Source: Terfezia claveryi (Eukaryota > Ascomycota > Pezizomycetes > Pezizales > Pezizaceae). Taken from it: a DNA stretch of 14,453 bases. The notes under the pieces were generated by a model. The model did no database searches and was not told the origin of the DNA. It saw only the letters and a program-made list of their open reading frames with translations. The stretch is from NCBI GenBank assembly GCA_015179025.1, contig WHUX01000669.1:1-14453 (forward strand), read 5' to 3'. The translations under genes were made by a program, and so were the position numbers. Below, piece by piece: positions 8,154-14,453 of the stretch (positions are counted from its first letter, which is position 1; each line of letters begins with the position of its first letter).

Positions 8154-9741
8154 ATGCTCAGTCAATACGATTCCAGAGAATCTCCCACAGTCAGCCCCAT
8201 GAGTCTGATGGTGTTCCCGGCCCATGATTCATCTCCACCACCAGAGGACAGTAAGTACAGTACATGTATTCTACACCGACTCCATATTTTATAGAGGCGA
8301 TCAATGGGATGATTGTACCTTGACTCGGATGAGTATTATCAGCCCAATGCTTCCATGTGAAGATGCGTATGCTCAGTCTCCAGACCACCACCATCCATCT
8401 GGGAGACTTCAGTTGCAGCGAACGGACCGGACTTAACTTACTCTGAATCTCCCAAGCCAAAACCCGTGTTATATGGACACCAAACAATCTCGAGAGGCAA
8501 CACTCCGGCCTACATGACTTGTCCTCAACTTCGAAACAAGACTATGACCAGACGGGGGCACCGCCTCACATCCACATCCGTCCCCCTCTTACATAATGAT
8601 TAAGGAAGAGCCGGCAGAAGGTTCAGCAGCATACCTCGATAGGGTATTGATTTCTCAATCCACATCCTCGACTGTGACGAGGTAGACGAAATTTCTCATA
8701 GGTTTCACAGCGATGAACACAATACCATCGTACTAATTCCCCTGTGCATTTCGAGCGTCTAATCCCTGCAGCCCTGGCAAAGGCCTTCGCAAGGCTGGTA
8801 TTTCGCCCCACGCAGCAAAACTGCTGACGAGATCGACGTCGAAGATGAAGAGATACCGTATGCTCAACTCATATACAAAGCACTTATGAGTGTTCCTTGA
8901 GAAAAATGATATTGGGGGAAATTTATCAATACTTTCGAGAAAAACATTCCACGTTTTTCCAAGATGCGAGGCAAAGGATGGCAGAATAGCATTCGTCATA
9001 ATCTCTCTATGAATGGAGTTTGTCACCCTCTTCGGGTTTCTTTAGTATTGGGTTATACTAAGCAGGTTCTCAACAGGCGTTTAGAAAAGTCGAACGTCCC
9101 TTGCACCTGATGGTTCTAAACAGAGGGGTTACTACTGGGTCCTAAGCCATGAGGCAGAGGAAGAAGGAGTCAAATCAACCACTCGGTTTCGAAAGAATTC
9201 CTCTTCTAGTCGGAGAAACCCAGACGCTAGTTCTGAACATAAGGAGGATATCCCACTCTCCCATCGTCGAAAGAAAACAAGAAGTGCAGCTGCATCCAAA
9301 CCGAGTTCGAGAAAGTCAAGCAGAACCCCACAGCGAAAAGCTCTCCAAGCAGGCCCCATCACCTGCAGCTGAATTTGAAACCACTATACACGCATGTTCA
9401 CAGGTGAAAGGAAATGATCCGTTGCCCGATATGCAGCCACATGGTGCCTCCATTATCGAAGATACTCTGCTACCACATGGGCCTAGTCCGCAGTTGGGTT
9501 TAACAGTAGCCAAAACTTCGATCCTACTATCCATCCGCTCTATATACCTCCATGTGGGATCTACAGTCTGCAAACCACTATTACGCTGACAGCTATTCCT
9601 CGGGCCGAATAGCTACGACGAAAATATCAACTCGATATTCAACGAGGAATTGCTCTCCTCCGAAGAAGCCAGCCCTCCAGCCTGTTCTCTCAAGCGGATA
9701 CTCCAGCCGTCCCATGGCCAACACAATGGCCACTACGATAG
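8154..9741 (+). CDS. Forkhead (winged-helix) transcription factor, frame broken about 15 times
   Basis: ATG 8154 begins MLSQYDSRESPTVSPMS. A 46-bp intron (8251-8296, donor GTAAGT) joins to DQWDDCTLTRMSIISPM. Further blocks in changing frames give TYSESPKPKPVLYGHQ, DYDQTGAPPHIHIRP, MIKEEPAEGSAAYLD, then the fork head: IPYAQLIYKALMSVP (8853), KMILGEIYQYFRE (8903), KGWQNSIRHNLSMNG (8973-9017), a 59-bp intron 9018-9076 (TACTAAG branch), AFRKVERP, GYYWVLSHEAEEEGVKSTTR. Basic and acidic tails follow, ending QADTPAVPWPTQW before TAG 9739-9741. Helix 3 (NSIRHNLS, DNA-contacting) is intact. The post-domain GVKSTTRFRK is typical of ascomycete forkhead proteins. There is no FHA domain, so this resembles Sep1/Hcm1-type rather than Fkh1/2-type regulators. 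Such factors drive cell-cycle genes; the target set here is unknown. Nearly all breaks are one missing base. It is either a gene read through poor sequence or a decaying copy. Identity is firm; function and exact C-terminus are not. Confidence 0.85.
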
Positions 9742-12700
9742 AGGGCGAGGGTGCATTTTAGTATGTCAGTGATTAGTACCTCGAGCTCAATCTATCAGGC
9801 CTCTTAACCTGACACACCTTTTATATACCAACATCTCCTCTACGCATGTTCTGCTTCTGGTATCAATAACCCTCAATTGTATGGTGTTTTGGCGTGGCGA
9901 TCACGATGTTTGGCTTAGTGTGGTACTCAGATATTCTAGCCCCTTGAGCAGTATAGGTGTGCAGAAAGCTGTTGATTTATGTTTTCTTTCCAGTGTTCAG
10001 CGCGGGAGCGGGCCACTGCGTGGCCCCAATTGGTCGGATACCGTTAAGCCCCTTAATAGGGTCGGATACTGATACTGCTGGGCTATTCTGACCTCATGAT
10101 GCCCCTGCCCGCTATGTCTATACTTTGGTACATACTTCTGATATATGTAGGTAGTGGAGGGAAAGGCCCAATATTCGGCTGGCCTGAGCTCTGCATGTTC
10201 AACTCTACCAGGCCCTGGTCTTCTAGGCGATAGATTCTTAGGTAGGCATTTGCAGTGTTTTGTGTTCTTGGATAAGGCATTTGGTTTTCACGGTTCAAGC
10301 ACATACTTTATGTTCAATATGTTTTTTTAGAACATCGCCTTACTAGTTAGGCTATAGGTAGCTCTAACAATATCAATGTTTTGGTTACAATATGTTCCTA
10401 CCTATTGGGTGCCTGACCTTTGCACACTCTCGTATCGTTCTAGGTATATCTGCATGCTCAGTCAAATAGCCTACCAAGTGTGCCCCTATTGACACGTGGA
10501 GTTACATTTATCAGACTACGCTGTAACATGTCTGACTACTTCTCCATTGAGATGCATGTCAATTACTGGCGCCTCCAACCTGGCTTGTACCTACTGCATC
10601 TTGGGCTGCACTTACACATCCTACGGGTGCAGAACAAGAGGGGAACATATTACTCGCAGCTCAGATCGAATCCCCTCTCCATCTTTCTTTTTTTGACCCT
10701 AGATGTCACTGTGCAGAGCAACATGTGGTTGACCTGCGTATACTGTACTTTAATGTACACACATCCCGCTGAAGGGTACATGCAGAACGCCAGCACTCAA
10801 GCACGGCCATGGGCTAAAGCTGACAGCCCAACGAAAGCAAACGAGAGAGGAAGTCAGCAGAAAGGTGCAGGGGATTGGAGATTTCCACGCCAGTAAACGG
10901 TAGCCTACCTAGTTTGATTCAGTGATCTGATGACGCCGCGTTGCTACTAGCTCGGTACGCATGTAGATGTTTGATGCAGCCTTGCATAGTGGGCCTATCC
11001 AATGTCTGTGACTGAGACCTTGAAATCCGTTGAACCATCTAGGCTTATCCATCTCTTCAGTATGTAGTGCCACCTGACCACTGCTCTCCCTGAGTGAACG
11101 CACCTATTTCACAGTACTGACGTACATGCACCAGCGTCGATGGAATGCACCCACTGCATGAAGCCCAGCATCGAAGCCATTCTATTTGGATTCATGTTTA
11201 TGCAAATATGCCACGTGAAACATTCCAGATTAGGTGGTGATCCTATGATCTAATTCAAGACCTAGATGTGTAAAAGCAAGAAGCATGACGCACTGAAAGG
11301 CTAAAAGATGTCAGTCATGGGTCTCAGTATGTATCGTGGATTGTCTCGTTTGCTCTCCGGACTAGTTAAAACAGGAGAAGCCTCCGGCCCAATTGGATCC
11401 ATGAATGCTGGTGGCAGATTCTGCTTATACACCCCTATGCATTGATAGTTACCTATGTAATCCCCTATGCACGATGGGCCCAGACGGAAGCCAGGGTGCC
11501 TGGATCGAAGATATAATTTCTTATCCTCTGGAAAGCTCGCTCATGATTTAGGTGTGTGCAGAGACATATCCAACTCCAGCTATTAGTTGATTGGAATCCT
11601 CAAAAAGCACGTATCCCTGAAACACGCCTGCATGACAATCGGCTAGTGCGGTATCCGGTATATTAAAACAAGTGGCGGGACGGGCCGGGGGCATATATCT
11701 GGCAGACAAGTATATCACTAGCTTCAAGACTTACAGACCGCATTTTCTCCCAACGATAGCGGATATAACTGTAGTCGCGCCTTAGTAACGACCTGCACCG
11801 GGCTGACGAAACAAAACATTTAAGAAGTATGTCGAATTAGCTATTAACTGGGAAGCCTGGATCCTACATCGCTGCAATTAATTGTCAGACTGCATCTTGT
11901 GCACAGCTCAACATCAAATGTGACAGAGGAGCAGGTTGCAATTGAGCTTGAGGAATTGTATCGAGTCGAGCTTCACATCAGTGGAAAGTTTTGGCAGTAT
12001 AGCATGGAAACATAGCATGGACCATGGTGAGGTTTTATGGTGACTGCAATCAGAGTAGCGGATCTCGCCATCGTACTGAGGGTGAAGAACCCAGGCCAGG
12101 CTATGCGCCTGGATAGAATGCGAGGCCTGGCGGGATTTCATCATTCTCTGTACATGCGATATATATACGCGTCTCTAAGACACATCGTGAGGCATTATGG
12201 TGCAAGCCCGGAGATCTCCGTTGACTGTGGAACATTCTCTTGTGTGCCTGGGCGAGATGTATCTGGTGGCCCAGATCCAAACTTGTGAACCGCTGTGTTT
12301 CGAAGCATTTGGCCATATGAGCTCGGTAGTCTCACGGACCTGGTCGAAAAGCAATTTTGAGGTGTGGGGCTTGCCACATTATGTTAGCATATGTCAAAGG
12401 AAAAAGGGTGGACTAACCAGTCATCCTATCTCGACCTACGCGAGAGGATATTCTGAGGATTGAAGGGCAAAAAATCCCTGGAGCATTCATTGTATTTTCT
12501 TGAATACGACGTTGTTGACCTCTATACAAATATCATGAAAAAGCTTTAGCTGAAAAACTGTAGCTGAAATCTGATGTTCATCTGGTTTGGCTTATTGGTG
12601 TTGGGTATGAGAAAGCAGGCGTCACAGCTGACTGGGGGTTTGAAGTCAGAACGAACTTTGTTTGGATAGAGTTTAGTGTGTTTCAACATTGAGCGAACTT

Positions 12701-13019
12701 ATTTAAGAAAATAGATGTTGTAAATCCATCATGGCATGGGCCCCAAGACTGCTATGTACTTTGCGAATACTAAAATCATGAATTTATGCCAAAGCTATAC
12801 TGATTTCCTCATTATTATAGAATGAATATACCTTGCAAGTCGTGCCCAGATGGTACAAGCTCACCAAATAAATAAAGCTCCCGAAACTTGATCAAAATAT
12901 ATAATCCAATGGGTATCCACCATTAAAAGTGTACGCATAGAGTGATACGAAGTGATACGTAAGTGGTGCCAATCAGCGCTTGGTGAATAGCAAGCGTCTA
13001 TATCTACAGCCAGAGCATA
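9742..13019. other. 3.3-kb gene-poor interval between convergent forkhead and XLF genes
   Basis: No gene is supported. Open frames of 60-138 codons occur (for example 10528-10896 from its first ATG, and overlapping plus-strand frames at 12037-12463), but they show no recognisable motif, no coding-type third-position bias and no splice pattern. Small features seen: CCCCTATGCA repeated at 11432-11441 and 11462-11471; a short G/C-rich patch near 11673-11694; and AGTGATACG duplicated at 12941-12960. The interval presumably includes the 3' flanks of both genes. No transposase, reverse transcriptase or terminal repeats were seen. Confidence 0.45.
12941..12960. repeat. 10-bp tandem duplication
   Basis: AGTGATACGA is followed directly by AGTGATACGT, about 60 bp beyond the XLF stop codon. 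It is probably a trivial duplication in the 3' flank. Confidence 0.6.
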
Positions 13020-14453
13020 TTAAAACTTCCTCCTCTTCTTTGCAGGCGCCTTTTGTTTGGCCTCTAATTCCTGTTGCAGTTGTCTCCGCTTCCTATCAGC
13101 GGCCTCCTCGTCCATAGGATCATAGGATGTTTCTCGCTTCGGAGAAACCTCCCTTTTGACATTTTCTCTACGATTTTCTTGTGATGTTTTCGGTTTTTCC
13201 CCGCGCGCAGGAAGGTCAACCTAAAGCTATCAGTACCAGTCCCATATCAATACTACTCATATGCAATCAATGTGAGTGGTACCTTTCTCGCAGCCACGCC
13301 ATCTTCCGCATCCTCACTATCGCCCCGGCAGTTTTCTTTCCACCAATAATACCACCTATCTTTCCACCAATGTTTCCCCCCATTTTACCGCCAATCTTTC
13401 CTAAGGACATACCACTTTTAACCTTTGGAGGCAGGGTTGAAACAATTAGCATCTACTTGAGACCTACTGGATCGCCATTAGCCTACCAAGATTTTATGCT
13501 CCCCATCACTAGCTTTCTCCCCACCCATATCGGGTATCTCTGGGTAGGGAGATCGTGACTCCTCACTAGCTGCTTTCTTTACACCAATCATTCCAAGCTT
13601 TCCCCCAATACCGCCAATCTTTGCCCTAGGGCGGGCTTGAGGAGGAGGGGAGCTGGGAGCAGGTGTAGAAGAACCACTTAGGGAGTTCGACGGTTTCCGA
13701 GAGGCAGTTCTGGAATCTGTGGAAAAAGAAAGTTCTCTCAGTGGTGGCAAAGGTGAAGGAGGGGTAAGGGATTTGGCAAGTTGGTTAGGCGGAGGCGACA
13801 TGGCCGGAGCTGGTGTGGATGATTTGGCACGCCTTGCTCGAGTTGGATTCTTGGGAGAGGGTATGCAAAAATCATCGTCTTCTTCGGTCTACACCCTTCT
13901 TAGTAAATTATGGATATGGGACTGGAATATACAAACTCACTGTACTTTCATCCAGCTTCCCTTCAGGTGATTTTGCTTCTCCGGGTACTGGAACTTTTCT
14001 TGCCTGTGGAGGCGAGGATGGCGGAGATGTTTTTACCTTGATTGCTGATTTACTTTGTAGAGGAGGAGGGGTTTTTTGCACCTAAATAATTTCTTGTTTC
14101 AGAAAATGGATTGAACAAAAGGCGGTGCTACTGGCAAAAGAAACAATCTCCCTCGTACAATTTTTCCAATACTGCAATTCACGGTGCACCCACAAATGCG
14201 AGGAATCATATGGTGACGCTGCAAATACATCCACCGACATACCTCGAACTCGTCTTCATCCTCGCTATGAAGACTAGATCTCTTCTTCCCCTTGATCCTT
14301 CCCTTACCAGCATCGTTGCGAGGCGAGTTTTCAGAGGACATTTCACGATTTCTGTTGACGCGTCAATCTTGTTTGACACCTTTCTAACTGGTGAATCTGA
14401 TTCATTCTCATCGGACTCGAATCCTCTCGAGCTTTCTTTTTCTGCCTTGACCT
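13020..14453 (-). CDS. XLF/Nej1-like NHEJ factor, C-terminal part (5' end outside window; two frame breaks)
   Basis: Exons on the minus strand: >14453-14243, 14081-13941, 13888-13487, 13422-13283 and 13220-13020 (stop TAA). Introns are 161, 52, 64 and 62 bp with donors GTATGT, GTGAGT, GTAGGC and GTACCA; all phases are 0. Visible protein is about 365 residues, Ser/Pro/Lys-rich and acidic, without a folded domain. It carries EEDDDFCIPSPKNPTRARR, AKIGGIGGKLGMIG, a run of G-K-I-G-G type repeats (SLGKIGGKMGGNIGGKIGG), then ADRKRRQLQQELEAKQKAP and a terminal KKRRKF. Gly-Lys repeats plus a basic, Phe-ended tail are what I recall of fungal XLF (XRCC4-like factor, PF09302), whose N-terminal head would lie beyond the window. 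The tail matches the idea of an XLF-type Ku-binding motif (basic cluster plus Phe), also seen in yeast Nej1. Missing single bases are implied in the A-run at 14341-14343 (TTT on the plus strand) and the G-run at 13323-13326. The fourth exon is 140 nt and becomes 141. ATG 14341 is internal. The family call rests on tail features only. Confidence 0.68.

Noticed and set aside
8154..9741. AflR-type or other zinc-cluster regulator in place of forkhead
   Set aside because: No Cys6 zinc cluster is present, and the WQNSIRHNLSMN and YAQLIYKAL segments are specific to the fork head domain.
10480..10896. 138-codon plus-strand open frame
   Set aside because: The frame opens with a non-ATG codon (first ATG at 10528). 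Composition changes along its length, there is no motif, and an overlapping frame is equally open.
12037..12463. Overlapping plus- and minus-strand frames of 60-88 codons
   Set aside because: Four frames are open at once with no protein-like pattern in any. This is typical of a stop-poor random stretch.
1..14453. tRNA, rRNA, CRISPR arrays, transposons or a secondary-metabolite cluster
   Set aside because: I looked for T-loop-like GTTCGA contexts, regularly spaced repeats, terminal repeats with transposase or reverse-transcriptase motifs, and biosynthetic domains. None was found by reading; a covariance-model or profile search was not possible here.

Overview
The window looks like nuclear DNA of a filamentous ascomycete fungus (Pezizomycotina-type). 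The reasons are short spliceosomal introns of about 45 to 200 bp with GTAAGT/GTATGT-like donors, CTAAC/TACTAAG/ACTGAC-like branch sites close to the acceptor, a fungal-style forkhead protein, a fungal-style XLF tail, and no bacterial features such as operons or Shine-Dalgarno spacing. The species cannot be named from the sequence.

Layout. 22-220 (+) is the last exon of an NDUFAF3/Mth938-like protein, a mitochondrial complex I assembly factor. 811-1052 (+) is a probable small Cys-rich protein (CGH...CCPSCC) behind a TATA box. 1345-1953 (+) is an unrecognised but coding-like gene. 3002-3535 (+) is a three-exon SAYSvFN-domain membrane protein that becomes visible only after two introns are removed. 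3870-6083 (+) is Cactin, a spliceosome-associated protein, in five exons. 8154-9741 (+) is a forkhead transcription factor with the helix-3 signature WQNSIRHNLSMN. 13020 to beyond 14453 (-) is the C-terminal half of an XLF/Nej1-like non-homologous end-joining factor. The long intervals 1954-3001, 6084-8153 and 9742-13019 hold no gene I can support, only small repeats and A-rich tracts.

The genes do not form a pathway. They are ordinary single-copy eukaryotic housekeeping or regulatory genes, most on the plus strand, with XLF convergent to the forkhead gene. I found no CRISPR array, mobile element, tRNA, rRNA or evident gene cluster.

The most striking property is that five of the seven genes are interrupted by frame breaks that nearly all resolve as one missing base, often in a homopolymer (about 21 in total, with no unambiguous single-base insertion). 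Conserved residues on both sides are intact and the implied exon lengths become multiples of three once the missing base is counted. The simplest reading is residual deletion errors in a long-read assembly. The forkhead gene, with about 15 breaks in 1.6 kb, is much denser than its neighbours and could instead be a decaying gene. Conceptual translations taken straight from this sequence will be wrong for most of its genes.
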